Positions 1 through 7,276 of a DNA stretch of 39,688 nucleotides are shown piece by piece. How positions within the stretch are numbered: the first letter of the stretch is position 1; every line of letters starts with the position of its first letter. Source of the stretch: Gemmatimonadota bacterium (GTDB lineage Bacteria > Gemmatimonadota > Gemmatimonadetes > Gemmatimonadales > Gemmatimonadaceae); contig VGVM01000021.1 in NCBI GenBank assembly GCA_016874035.1, positions 1 through 39,688 of the forward strand, written 5' to 3'. The notes below the pieces were generated by a model. The model was not told the origin of the DNA. It did no database searches and saw only the letters and a program-made list of their open reading frames with translations. The translations under genes were made by a program, and so were the position numbers.

Positions 1-662
1 GGTGGAGCCGCCGGTGCCACCGGCGCCGGCGGCGCTGCCGCCGCGCCGGCAGCCGACCCTTCAGCTGCCGCAACCGGCGCTGTCGGGAGCGCGGGCGTCA
101 CGCTGACCGATTGCTGCGCCGGGGCTTCGACTGTGACGGGCGGTTCCGGCTCCGGCGACGCCGGAGCCGGAACGATGTCCGCCGCCTTACGGCGCCGTGT
201 TGTCGGAGCGGCCTTCGCCGCCGCCTCAGCAGCCGCTTCGGCTTCCTTGGCTGCCTTGGCGGCTGCCTCGGCTTTCGCGGCCGCCGCCTTGGTCGGCGGG
301 GACTTCGTCGCGGCCGACTTCGTCGCGGCCGACTTCGTCGCCTTCGCGGCAGGGGCCTTCGTTTCGGCGGACTTCGTTGCCTTTGGTGCTTTCGCCGCGG
401 GCTCGGCTTTGGCTGGCGCGCTCTCCGACGCACCGGTCGTGCGGCGCCGACGTGCCGGCGCGGCCGCCGGCGCGGTCGCTGCCGCCGCGCGCGTTCGCTT
501 CTCGCGCTCCCACCGGGTCCGGGCGCGTGCGACCTGATCGTCAGTCAGTGGCGTCACATGGGTGCGCACGACGATCGCGAGTTCCTTCAGCATCGAGGCG
601 ACTTCTTCCGCCGAAATGCCGAACTCTGTGGCCAGGTCCGTTACGCGAAGCTTTGTTGCCAC
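1..662 (-). CDS. infB: Translation initiation factor IF-2, N-terminal part (cut by window edge)
   Basis: The first 220 codons of a gene that runs off the left edge. The product would be the GTPase that brings initiator tRNA to the 30S subunit, but the GTPase and tRNA-binding domains lie outside the window. Residues 1 to about 55 match the IF2_N domain (start MATKLRVTDLATEFGIS). The rest is a low-complexity linker rich in Ala, Lys, Pro and Glu with Lys-Ser/Thr repeats, typical of IF-2 in high-GC bacteria. The start is GTG at 660-662, preceded by a GGAGGCAGGA ribosome-binding site. It lies 19 nt after ylxQ, in the usual rimP-nusA-(ylxQ)-infB order. Identity rests on the N-terminal domain plus gene order, which together are strong. 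Confidence 0.93.
   Translation of the reverse strand, partial: MATKLRVTDLATEFGISAEEVASMLKELAIVVRTHVTPLTDDQVARARTRWEREKRTRAAAATAPAAAPARRRRTTGASESAPAKAEPAAKAPKATKSAETKAPAAKATKSAATKSAATKSPPTKAAAAKAEAAAKAAKEAEAAAEAAAKAAPTTRRRKAADIVPAPASPEPEPPVTVEAPAQQSVSVTPALPTAPVAAAEGSAAGAAAAPPAPVAPAAP
301..345 (-). repeat. Three 15-bp tandem units inside the infB linker
   Basis: Three adjacent 15-bp units (301-315, 316-330, 331-345; the third diverges in its last bases) encode repeated A-T-K-S-A-type pentapeptides in the IF-2 linker. The repeat is in frame, so a gain or loss of units would change only the linker length. Confidence 0.8.
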
Positions 663-681
663 TCCTGCCTCCGTTAGGCCG

Positions 682-1020
682 TCACGCGGTCGTTGAGGCC
701 ATCGCCTCACCGATGCCACGCGCCAGCGCCTCATCCACGACAGCGATTGCCGCCGTGCCTTCCCGCCCCACCGCGTCGCCAAGCGCCGCTGCGGTCACTC
801 CTCCCATCACCCGCACCCGCCGCGCCGTCAGGAGCGGCAGCACCTTGTCCCTGCTGTTCGGCGACGCATCGTCCGCGACAATCGCAAGTCGCACACCCCC
901 CGCGCGTACCGCCGCCTTCACCTGCTGCACGCCCACCACCACCGTTCGCGTCCGAAGTCCAAGCCCAATCAGCCGGCTCGCGCGCGCCCAGGCGGCCGCC
1001 CCGTCATCAGGCACCGTCAC
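682..1020 (-). CDS. ylxQ: L7Ae/L30e-family ribosomal-associated protein (YlxQ-like)
   Basis: A 112-residue protein resembling the small L7Ae/L30e/YlxQ RNA-binding fold: an N-terminal helix (ASRLIGLGLRTRTVVVG), a central VRLAIVADDAS strand-turn, and a VMGGVTAAALGDAVGRE segment. Family members bind kink-turn-like RNA; the precise role of bacterial YlxQ is unsettled. The start is GTG at 1018-1020, so the gene overlaps the end of nusA by 14 bp and is probably translationally coupled to it. The usual companion ylxR (DUF448), which often lies between nusA and ylxQ, is absent. The family call is fairly secure from sequence and even more so from its place between nusA and infB. Confidence 0.85.
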   Translation of the reverse strand: MTVPDDGAAAWARASRLIGLGLRTRTVVVGVQQVKAAVRAGGVRLAIVADDASPNSRDKVLPLLTARRVRVMGGVTAAALGDAVGREGTAAIAVVDEALARGIGEAMASTTA

Positions 1021-2359
1021 CGGCGCCGCCCGCCGCCGCTTCCTCGCCTGCCGATGCGACGCCGTCTTCCGTCAACTCGTTCAGGAGCTTCATGATCCGA
1101 TCCGCTTCCTCCGGCGCAATACCGGGGAGCTTGAGGAAGTCCTCCTTCTCGAGATCGAGGATGTCGTTGAGCGTGCGGTAGCCCCCGGCTTCGAGTACCG
1201 CCACGGTCGCCGGCGGCAGGCCCTCGAGGTCGCTGAGCTTCACGTCGCCTCCGCCGTCGGCTTCGCCTTCTCCCGGCAGCGGCTGGAAGAGCTGCACATC
1301 GCCGCCACGCTCGATCCACTCACGGCTCGAGTAGAGGTCGATCTTCCACTCAGTGAGCTCGGACGCGAGCCGGACGTTCTGTCCATTCCGCCCGATCGCC
1401 AGCGACAGCTGATCCTCGTCCACGATCGCCTGGATGGTCTTGGTTGCCGCGTCGCTGTGCACGCGCGCGACCTTCGCCGGCGCGAGCGCGAGGCGCGCGA
1501 ACCGTTCAGGATCCGTGGACCACGGCACGATATCAATGCGCTCGCCGCCGAGTTCCTGCACCACGGCCTGCACGCGAGCGCCCTTCATGCCGACGCACGC
1601 GCCGACCGGGTCAATGGCTTCGTCGCGCGAGAATACGGCGATCTTCGTCCGGCTGCCGACTTCCCGCGCCGCGGCGCGGATCTCGACGATGCCCTGCTGC
1701 AGCTCCGGCACCTCGAGCTTGAAGAGCGCCTTCACGAAGAGCGCGTCGGCGCGCGAGAGCACGAGGCGCGGCCCCTTGGGAGTCTCCTCGATCTTCTTCA
1801 GTACCGCCCGGATCGGCTCGCCCTGCTTGTACGACTCGCGGTGGTTCTGCTCGCGATACGGGATGATCGCCTCGGCCTCACGGAACTTGTTCAGCATGAC
1901 GACGATCTTGCCGCGCTCGATCTGCTGGATCTCGCCCGAAAGCAGGTCACCGACGCGACTCGTGAACTCGTCGCGAATCTTCGAGCGCTCGCCTTCGCGG
2001 ACGCGCTGGATGATGCGCTGCTTCGCGGCCTGGACGGCGGAGCGCCCGAACTCGGCGAAGTCCACGGGGATTTCCATGACGTCGCCGACCTGGTACTCCC
2101 CGTCCTCGTAGCGCGCTTCCTCGAGTGAGATCTGCGCGGCGGGATCTTCCACGACCTCGACGACATTCTTGAGGAGGATGATGCGGATCTCGCCGCGGTC
2201 CTCGTCCACCGTGACCTCGGCCTGTACGGTCAGGCCATGCTTCTTCGCCAACGCGGCATGAATGCCGTCCCGAAGCAGGTCGGTGAGTTCCGACCGCCCG
2301 ATCTGCTTCATGTTCGCGAGATCGCGAAGCGCCGACAGGATTTCCGTTGAACCAGCCAT
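1007..2359 (-). CDS. nusA: Transcription termination/antitermination factor NusA
   Basis: A 450-residue NusA. The N-terminal RNA-polymerase-binding domain begins with ILSALRDLANMKQIGRSEL and continues through LLRDGIHAALAKKHG. An S1 domain follows (about 135-200, VGDLLSGEIQQIERGKIVVML), then two KH domains (about 230-345, including GACVGMKGARVQAVVQELGG and LAIGRNGQNVRLASELT). The C-terminus holds one helix-hairpin-helix-like segment (about 380-430, FLKLPGIAPEEADRIMKLL) rather than the two long acidic repeats of enterobacterial NusA. NusA modulates pausing, intrinsic termination and antitermination. The ATG start lies 12 nt after the rimP stop, with GAGGG upstream. Because the operon leader contains a terminator-like hairpin, NusA may regulate its own synthesis; this is inferred from known autoregulation of the operon in other bacteria. 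Confidence 0.97.
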   Translation of the reverse strand: MAGSTEILSALRDLANMKQIGRSELTDLLRDGIHAALAKKHGLTVQAEVTVDEDRGEIRIILLKNVVEVVEDPAAQISLEEARYEDGEYQVGDVMEIPVDFAEFGRSAVQAAKQRIIQRVREGERSKIRDEFTSRVGDLLSGEIQQIERGKIVVMLNKFREAEAIIPYREQNHRESYKQGEPIRAVLKKIEETPKGPRLVLSRADALFVKALFKLEVPELQQGIVEIRAAAREVGSRTKIAVFSRDEAIDPVGACVGMKGARVQAVVQELGGERIDIVPWSTDPERFARLALAPAKVARVHSDAATKTIQAIVDEDQLSLAIGRNGQNVRLASELTEWKIDLYSSREWIERGGDVQLFQPLPGEGEADGGGDVKLSDLEGLPPATVAVLEAGGYRTLNDILDLEKEDFLKLPGIAPEEADRIMKLLNELTEDGVASAGEEAAAGGAGDGA

Positions 2360-2371
2360 CAGGAGCGTCCC

Positions 2372-2854
2372 TCAGGTTTTCCATTGTACGGCGAGGCGGG
2401 CCTGCTCGATCTCCGCCAGCGCCAACTCGTGTTCCATTCCTTTCTGGTCCTTCACGACGGCGACACCGCCATTCGCCGCCTCCCGCACACCAACCACCTC
2501 GACTTCCACGTGCCCGCCGATCGCGGCGAACCGCGCGCTCTTCACCGTCGCGCGCCGCCCCGCGAACCGCGCCCAGTCCGCCAGCGTTCGAAGCGGCCGG
2601 TCCAACCCCGGCGACGACACCTCGAGCACATACCGACCCTGCTGCGCGATTACATCCGGCGAAGCATCCAACCGCGCCTCGATTGCCCGAGACGCGCGTT
2701 CACAATCGCCCACCTGCACCTTCTGTCCGTCCCGCCTGTCAATCCGGATGTCGTAAACCGGACGGCCGCGGCTCCCGGTCACCCGGAAGTCAACAAGATC
2801 AAGTTCAAGCGCGTCAAGTTCTTGCACAACAACATCTTGCACTGCGCCGTTCAT
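2372..2854 (-). CDS. rimP: Ribosome maturation factor RimP
   Basis: A 160-residue RimP, needed for maturation of the 30S subunit. The N-terminal domain contains ELDALELDLVDFRVTG and YDIRIDRRDGQKVQVGDCE, followed by the family signature YVLEVSSPGLDRPLRT and a C-terminal SH3-like domain ending in EIEQARLAVQW. I chose the ATG at 2852-2854. The frame is open up to 2908, but that longer version would translate through the leader hairpin and its U-tract and lacks family similarity in the extra 18 residues. It heads the rimP-nusA-ylxQ-infB operon. The ribosome-binding site is weak (GGTGGCAGAG about 7 nt upstream). Confidence 0.95.
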   Translation of the reverse strand: MNGAVQDVVVQELDALELDLVDFRVTGSRGRPVYDIRIDRRDGQKVQVGDCERASRAIEARLDASPDVIAQQGRYVLEVSSPGLDRPLRTLADWARFAGRRATVKSARFAAIGGHVEVEVVGVREAANGGVAVVKDQKGMEHELALAEIEQARLAVQWKT

Positions 2855-2880
2855 GCTATTTCTCTGCCACCGATGAGGAC

Positions 2881-2910
2881 AAAAAAACGTGGGGACAACT
2901 TCCCCCACGT
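2881..2910 (-). terminator. Intrinsic terminator / probable attenuator in the rimP leader
   Basis: A perfect 8-bp GC-rich stem (2887-2894 with 2903-2910, ACGTGGGG / CCCCACGT) with an 8-nt loop. On the minus strand it is followed by a run of seven T (2881-2887, sharing its first base with the stem). This is the classic intrinsic-terminator shape. It lies between the rimP promoter (2943-2971) and the rimP start codon (2854). It would therefore stop the operon's own transcripts as well as read-through from the dehydrogenase gene upstream. Confidence 0.85.
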
Positions 2911-2915
2911 CTCAG

Positions 2916-2937
2916 CAGCCGGTGTAACGACCGGCTG
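2916..2937 (-). promoter_or_regulatory. First leader hairpin upstream of the rimP terminator
   Basis: A perfect 8-bp stem (2916-2923 with 2930-2937, CAGCCGGT / ACCGGCTG) and a 6-nt loop. It starts only a few bases after the predicted transcription start, just before the terminator hairpin. It has no U-tract of its own, so it could be a pause hairpin, a stabilising 5' hairpin or a protein-binding site. Confidence 0.6.
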
Positions 2938-2942
2938 AACAC

Positions 2943-2971
2943 ATTCTACCGGTTGTTCAACAAGGCGTCAA
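2943..2971 (-). promoter_or_regulatory. Promoter of the rimP-nusA-ylxQ-infB operon
   Basis: Reading the minus strand, TTGACG (2966-2971) and TAGAAT (2943-2948) are separated by 17 bp, close to the sigma-70 consensus at both boxes. The -35 box overlaps the stop codon of the upstream dehydrogenase gene. The predicted start is near 2936, giving a leader of roughly 80 nt with two hairpins. Confidence 0.75.
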
Positions 2972-4263
2972 GGTGAAGACGCCGTGACTCGCCAAATCTC
3001 CCCTGCATCGGTGGAGACGTAGAGACTGCCGTCCGGCCCCAGTGTCAGCCCGCGGTACCTCACGGCCGGGAGCGACGCATTCTCGGCGGCGGTGGCGATC
3101 CCCGCACTGTTCAACGTGAGGATCACGAGCCGTGAACCGCCCATGATGCCGACGGCCAGGCGCCCGTTCCACGCGCGCCACTGCGTGCCCTCGAGGAAGA
3201 CGGCCGGCCCCATCCCCTGCGATGCGCCGTTGTTGGTCCAGCTCGCCGGCATCGCGTTGGGAAAGCGCGCGACGTCCGTCATCGGCATAGTCGTCGCGTT
3301 ACCCGCGTAGCCGCAGTAGCTGCTCGGGCAGCTGAGCGCAGGGCGGTTCTGCGGATCCCAACCGGCGTTGCCGCCGTTGACCAGGCGCGTGACTTCGTCG
3401 CTGTGGTTCGGGCCATGCTCGGACGTAAACGGCTCGCCGGTTCCCGGGCGGAACGTGATGCCCTGCACGTTGCGGTGGCCGTAGGTGAAGATCCGCGCAT
3501 CGAAGCCTGAAGGCGGCGCGTTGCCGGGAGCGGCTGCACCGCTCGTGGTGACGCGCAGCACCTTGCCGCCAAGCCGCTGTGGATCCTGCGGCAGCGAGGG
3601 GTTGTGGTTGTCGCCGGTGGTGACGTAGAGGAATCCGTCAGGGCCGAACCTCAAACGTCCACCGCTGTGGGCGCCCGAACCGCCGACCCCGTTCGCCACA
3701 TCCTTGAACGCGATATCCGTGATGATGTCCGTTCGATTGGTCGCGGCGGTGTAGCCGCTGTTGACCACCAGTCGCACGACCCGGTTGGTACGCGGCGACG
3801 TGGCCAAGTTCGACAGCATGTACACGTAGAGCGTGCGGTTGCTCGCAAACGCCGGGTCGAGGGCGACCCCGTGCACACCGCTTTGCCCTTCGCACTGCAA
3901 GTCCGGCGCAACCAATGCGGAGCCGCTGGTGCCGAACAACCGGCTCGTTGTCCCGTCCGGGCGTCGTACGGAGAGCCCGCGGCAACGCTCCGTGTAGAAC
4001 ATCGCACCGTCGGTCGCGATCGCGATGTCCCACGGGCCGGTAAGCCCGGACATGACGACGGTACGCGTGAGCACTGGCGTGTCCGTCGGGTTCTGCGTGG
4101 GCGGTGTCGTACTCGGCGGCTGGGTGGTAGGCGCCTCCACCGGCGCACTGGGTGCGCTACCCGAACCGCAGGCGGCGAGGAGCAATGCCGCGCCAAGCAC
4201 GCGAGCAAAGGCCATCGACGCTGAGCGCGCGAACTGGAGGGACGACATGTGCGGGAAGGTCAT
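2968..4263 (-). CDS. PQQ-dependent sugar dehydrogenase family lipoprotein
   Basis: A 431-residue exported protein of the soluble glucose/sorbosone dehydrogenase family, a six-bladed propeller that oxidises aldoses with PQQ. A signal peptide ends in the lipobox LLAAC (Cys32), followed by a Pro/Thr-rich tether to about residue 65. Family motifs in order are TGPWDIAIATDG, a His-containing GVHGVALDPAF, FGPDGFLYVTTGDNHNP, YGHRNVQGITF and EHGPNHSDEVTRL. I chose the ATG at 4261-4263 because GTGAGGAGCACC places a ribosome-binding site 7 nt upstream; an ATG four codons earlier lacks one. The true substrate is unknown, since many family members do not oxidise glucose. It stands alone and is divergent from xth. 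Confidence 0.9.
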   Translation of the reverse strand: MTFPHMSSLQFARSASMAFARVLGAALLLAACGSGSAPSAPVEAPTTQPPSTTPPTQNPTDTPVLTRTVVMSGLTGPWDIAIATDGAMFYTERCRGLSVRRPDGTTSRLFGTSGSALVAPDLQCEGQSGVHGVALDPAFASNRTLYVYMLSNLATSPRTNRVVRLVVNSGYTAATNRTDIITDIAFKDVANGVGGSGAHSGGRLRFGPDGFLYVTTGDNHNPSLPQDPQRLGGKVLRVTTSGAAAPGNAPPSGFDARIFTYGHRNVQGITFRPGTGEPFTSEHGPNHSDEVTRLVNGGNAGWDPQNRPALSCPSSYCGYAGNATTMPMTDVARFPNAMPASWTNNGASQGMGPAVFLEGTQWRAWNGRLAVGIMGGSRLVILTLNSAGIATAAENASLPAVRYRGLTLGPDGSLYVSTDAGEIWRVTASSP

Positions 4264-4331
4264 GGTGCTCCTCACGATTGAAACATACCCCGGTCAGGCC
4301 GATTCCCGCCCCGCGCTGGATCACAACTGCT

Positions 4332-4360
4332 CAATGCGTGGTGATCCGGGTCACGCAATG
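4332..4360. promoter_or_regulatory. Imperfect inverted repeat in a divergent intergenic region
   Basis: CAATGCGTG (4332-4340) and CACGCAATG (4352-4360) pair at 8 of 9 positions around an 11-nt centre that is itself nearly palindromic. It lies between the divergent dehydrogenase and xth genes, a typical operator position. I could not assign convincing -10/-35 boxes here. Apart from this repeat, the 132-bp gap shows nothing recognisable. Confidence 0.35.
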
Positions 4361-4395
4361 CCCGGCTAACTTGAGCGCATTACCCGGCGAGCCCC

Positions 4396-5193
4396 ATGAA
4401 GATTTACTCCTGGAACGTCAACGGACTCCGGTCCGTCATCAAGAAGGGAGATTTTCACAAGTTCATCCGCGCGCACAAACCGGACGTGCTCTGCCTGCAG
4501 GAGACGAAGGCCGAGCAAGGTGAGGCGGCGGTGGACCTGCCCGCATATGACGAGTATTGGAACTCCGCAGCCACCAAGGGCTACTCGGGCACCGCGATCT
4601 TCTCACGCGTAAAGCCGCTCTCCGTGCTCTACGGCTTCCACAAGCCCGCGACGAAGAAATACAAGCTCGTCGATTCGGAGGGACGGGACAGCGCCAGCGA
4701 AGGGCGGGTCATCACTGCGGAGTTCCCGACGTTCTTCGTCGTCACCGTGTACACGCCGAATGCGAAGGACGACCTCAGCCGACTACCACTCCGGCACAAG
4801 CACTGGGATCCGGCATTCCTTGCGCACTGCAAGACGCTCGAGAAGAGGAAACCGGTGATCTTCTGCGGCGACCTGAACGTCGCGCACACGGAACTCGACT
4901 TGGCCAACCCGAAGCCCAACGTCGGGAACAAGGGATTCACCGACGAGGAGCGCGCGGGCTTCCAGGCGTTCCTCGACGCGGGGTTCGTGGACAGCTTCCG
5001 CCTCTTCACGAAGGGCAACGGGCACTACTCGTGGTGGAGCCAGCGGTCGAACTGCCGGGCGCGGAACATCGGCTGGCGGATTGACTACGTGCTCGCCTCG
5101 AAGGCGCTCGCCGGGCGCATCGCGCGTGCGCAGATCCACACCAAGGTCATGGGCAGCGATCACTGCCCGGTGAGCGTGACGCTGAAGCCCTGA
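4396..5193 (+). CDS. xth: Exodeoxyribonuclease III / AP endonuclease
   Basis: A 265-residue enzyme of the exonuclease III/APE1 family, which cleaves at abasic sites and trims 3' ends in base-excision repair. All expected catalytic residues are visible: N7 (WNVNG), E36 (LQETK), Y119 (VYTPN), D159 and N161 (FCGDLNVAH), D230 (WRIDYVL), and D255/H256 (GSDHCPV). The length equals that of the bacterial enzyme. The start is ATG. It is a single gene between the divergent dehydrogenase and the convergent pgeF, whose stop codons are only 17 nt apart, and no strong terminator lies between them. Confidence 0.96.
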   Translation: MKIYSWNVNGLRSVIKKGDFHKFIRAHKPDVLCLQETKAEQGEAAVDLPAYDEYWNSAATKGYSGTAIFSRVKPLSVLYGFHKPATKKYKLVDSEGRDSASEGRVITAEFPTFFVVTVYTPNAKDDLSRLPLRHKHWDPAFLAHCKTLEKRKPVIFCGDLNVAHTELDLANPKPNVGNKGFTDEERAGFQAFLDAGFVDSFRLFTKGNGHYSWWSQRSNCRARNIGWRIDYVLASKALAGRIARAQIHTKVMGSDHCPVSVTLKP

Positions 5194-5210
5194 GACGCGC
5201 GTGACGGTGG

Positions 5211-5924
5211 TTAGCGCGGCGTCGCCGCAATCACCGCGATCTGCCGCTCCGCATCGCCTGCCCGGTGGCTGAAGAAACGATCGTTGTCGCACTTCGTACA
5301 GAACGCGCTCGCGGACACGTGCAGCACCCCTGATTCCTTGGCTTGCTCCGCGAGCAGCGCCCGCAGGTCCACGTGCCGGTTCCGCACGGTGTCGTAGCCG
5401 GTGAGTTGGCGGTACACGTCCGGGCCAACCTCGTAGCAACGCCCGCAGATCGCCGGGCCGAGGTGCACATGGATCTCGTGGGCGGGCGCTCCATACTGTG
5501 CCATTCGCTCGATCATCGCGGGGACCAGCTGCGCGGCCGTACCCCGCCACCCCGCGTGCACGATCGCCACCATACCATCGGGCTTCGCGAGGAAGACCGG
5601 CACGCAGTCAGCGATCGTGACGGCCGCGGCCCCGCGAGGCGCGGTGACGAGGTGGCCGTCCACGCCCTCGATCCGGAGCCATCCGCTCCACTCCGCGCGA
5701 TGCTCGGCGATCGCCGCGCCATGCACCTGCCTGGCGCAGACCAGGCCCGGCGCATAGGACTCCAGCCCCGCGTGGATTCCGAGCCATCGCCTCGTGTTCG
5801 CGCCAGCCGTCCCAGGATCGGCGAGGTTGAAGTCGCCTCCGGCGCGCGTGGTCGTGAACGCGGTCACGCCGATGTCCTCGAACTCGCGGACGAGCTCGCC
5901 CGGCACAGGCGCCTGCGGTACCAT
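5211..5924 (-). CDS. pgeF: Peptidoglycan editing factor PgeF (YfiH/laccase-domain family)
   Basis: A 237-residue protein of the YfiH family, once annotated as polyphenol oxidase. The metal-site motifs are present: QVHG (His), ADCVPVFLA (Cys) and IVHAGWRGTA (His), followed by the family block HLGPAICGRCYEVGPDV. In E. coli the family corrects mis-incorporation of serine for L-alanine at position 1 of peptidoglycan stem peptides; purine-nucleoside activities have also been reported for homologues. The gene follows murA by 13 nt with AGGG before its ATG and is probably co-transcribed with it, which supports the cell-wall role. It is the last gene of the 15.8 to 5.2 kb array. Confidence 0.9.
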   Translation of the reverse strand: MVPQAPVPGELVREFEDIGVTAFTTTRAGGDFNLADPGTAGANTRRWLGIHAGLESYAPGLVCARQVHGAAIAEHRAEWSGWLRIEGVDGHLVTAPRGAAAVTIADCVPVFLAKPDGMVAIVHAGWRGTAAQLVPAMIERMAQYGAPAHEIHVHLGPAICGRCYEVGPDVYRQLTGYDTVRNRHVDLRALLAEQAKESGVLHVSASAFCTKCDNDRFFSHRAGDAERQIAVIAATPR

Positions 5925-5937
5925 CGGCCCTACCCGC

Positions 5938-7224
5938 TCACGCCTCGACGCGCTTGATGCCCGCGCCCAGCGCGTTCAGGCGCTCGTGAATCCGCTCGTA
6001 CCCGCGCTCAATCTGGCCGATGTTGTTAATCGTGCTCGTCCCGTTCGCGCACAGCGCCGCGATGAGCATGGCCATGCCGGCGCGAATATCCGGCGATTCG
6101 ACCGTCGCACCGCGCAATGGCGACGGGCCGGCCACGAGGGCACGATGGGGATCGCACAGCACGATGCGCGCGCCCATTGAGATCAGCTTGTCCACGAAGA
6201 ACATCCGCGACTCGAACATCTTCTCGTGCATCAGGATGATCCCGCTGCACTGCGTTGCCGTCACGATCGCGATGGACATCACATCGGCGGGAAATGCCGG
6301 CCACGGCTGGTCTTCGAGCTTGGGCACGTGCCCGCCGAGGTCGGTCTGGATGGTCATGGACTGATTCGCAGGCACCACGAGCGCGGCACCGTCGATTTCC
6401 GTGCGCACACCCAACCGGTCGAACCCCATGCGCACCGCACGCAGGTGCTCGACGCCGGCGTCCTCGATCCTCAGGGCCGACTTGGTAACCGCAGCGAGCC
6501 CGATGAACGACCCGACTTCAATATGATCCGCCCCGATCCGATGGCGCGTGCCACGCAGCGCCGTACCGCCGTGGATCGTGAGCATGTTCGTCCCGATCCC
6601 CTGGATCCGCCCACCGAGCGCGACGAGGAAGTGGCAGAGATCCTGCACGTGCGGTTCGCACGCGGCGTTCCTGATGACCGTCGTTCCCTTGGCGCCGACC
6701 GCAGCCATGACGGCGTTCTCGGTGCCGGTGACGCTCGGCTCATCCAGGAAGACGTCCGCGCCCACGAGCCCACGGGTGGTGAAGCGGATCCGGTCGGTGA
6801 GGTCGTGCGCCGCCCCCAATGCCTCGAGCGCCAGGAAATGGGTATCGAGCCGCCGCCGGCCGATGACGTCGCCTCCGGGCGGCGTGAGCTCGACCGACCC
6901 GCAACGCACCAGCATCGGAGCCGCCAGCAGGATCGATGCACGAATCCGCGCGCACATGGCCGGGTCCAGCGTGCCGGACTTCAACCGTGCCGCGTGAATG
7001 TGCAGGGTGTTCCGCCCTTCCCACTCGGCGGACGCCCCGGTCGTCCTCACCAGCTCCACCAACGTCTCGATGTCCCGGATTCGCGGCACGTTGTCGAGCG
7101 TGACCGGTTGGTCGGTCATGAGCGCAGCGGCGACGATCGGCAACGCGGCATTCTTGTTGCCGGACGGGCGAATCGAGCCGCTCAGCGGGCGGCCGCCCTC
7201 TACTATGAATTGGAGACTAGCCAC
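5938..7224 (-). CDS. murA: UDP-N-acetylglucosamine 1-carboxyvinyltransferase MurA
   Basis: A 428-residue MurA, the cytosolic enzyme that adds enolpyruvate from PEP to UDP-GlcNAc as the first committed step of peptidoglycan synthesis. Motifs seen are [10 protein letters not shown] with the PEP-site lysine K24, [13 protein letters not shown], and [11 protein letters not shown] carrying the catalytic aspartate. The residue equivalent to E. coli Cys115, the fosfomycin target, is aspartate (D119, in [11 protein letters not shown]). The start is GTG at 7222-7224 with no clear Shine-Dalgarno sequence. The gene follows gatB by 52 nt, the widest gap in this array, so a local promoter is possible, though I see no clear boxes. 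Confidence 0.96.
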   Translation of the reverse strand: MASLQFIVEGGRPLSGSIRPSGNKNAALPIVAAALMTDQPVTLDNVPRIRDIETLVELVRTTGASAEWEGRNTLHIHAARLKSGTLDPAMCARIRASILLAAPMLVRCGSVELTPPGGDVIGRRRLDTHFLALEALGAAHDLTDRIRFTTRGLVGADVFLDEPSVTGTENAVMAAVGAKGTTVIRNAACEPHVQDLCHFLVALGGRIQGIGTNMLTIHGGTALRGTRHRIGADHIEVGSFIGLAAVTKSALRIEDAGVEHLRAVRMGFDRLGVRTEIDGAALVVPANQSMTIQTDLGGHVPKLEDQPWPAFPADVMSIAIVTATQCSGIILMHEKMFESRMFFVDKLISMGARIVLCDPHRALVAGPSPLRGATVESPDIRAGMAMLIAALCANGTSTINNIGQIERGYERIHERLNALGAGIKRVEA

Positions 7225-7276
7225 GATTGTTGGACGAACGAGGTTCGAACACGGTTACACGCCTCTGCCCGCAGGC

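Noticed and set aside
197-2128. A 643-codon plus-strand open frame opposite nusA and ylxQ.
   Set aside because: Antisense shadow of nusA with Arg/Ala/Pro composition; no recognisable domain or ribosome-binding site.
2855-2908. An N-terminal extension of RimP to the start at 2908.
   Set aside because: It would run through the terminator hairpin and its T-run, and the 18 extra residues have no similarity to RimP. The ATG at 2854 starts the conserved region.
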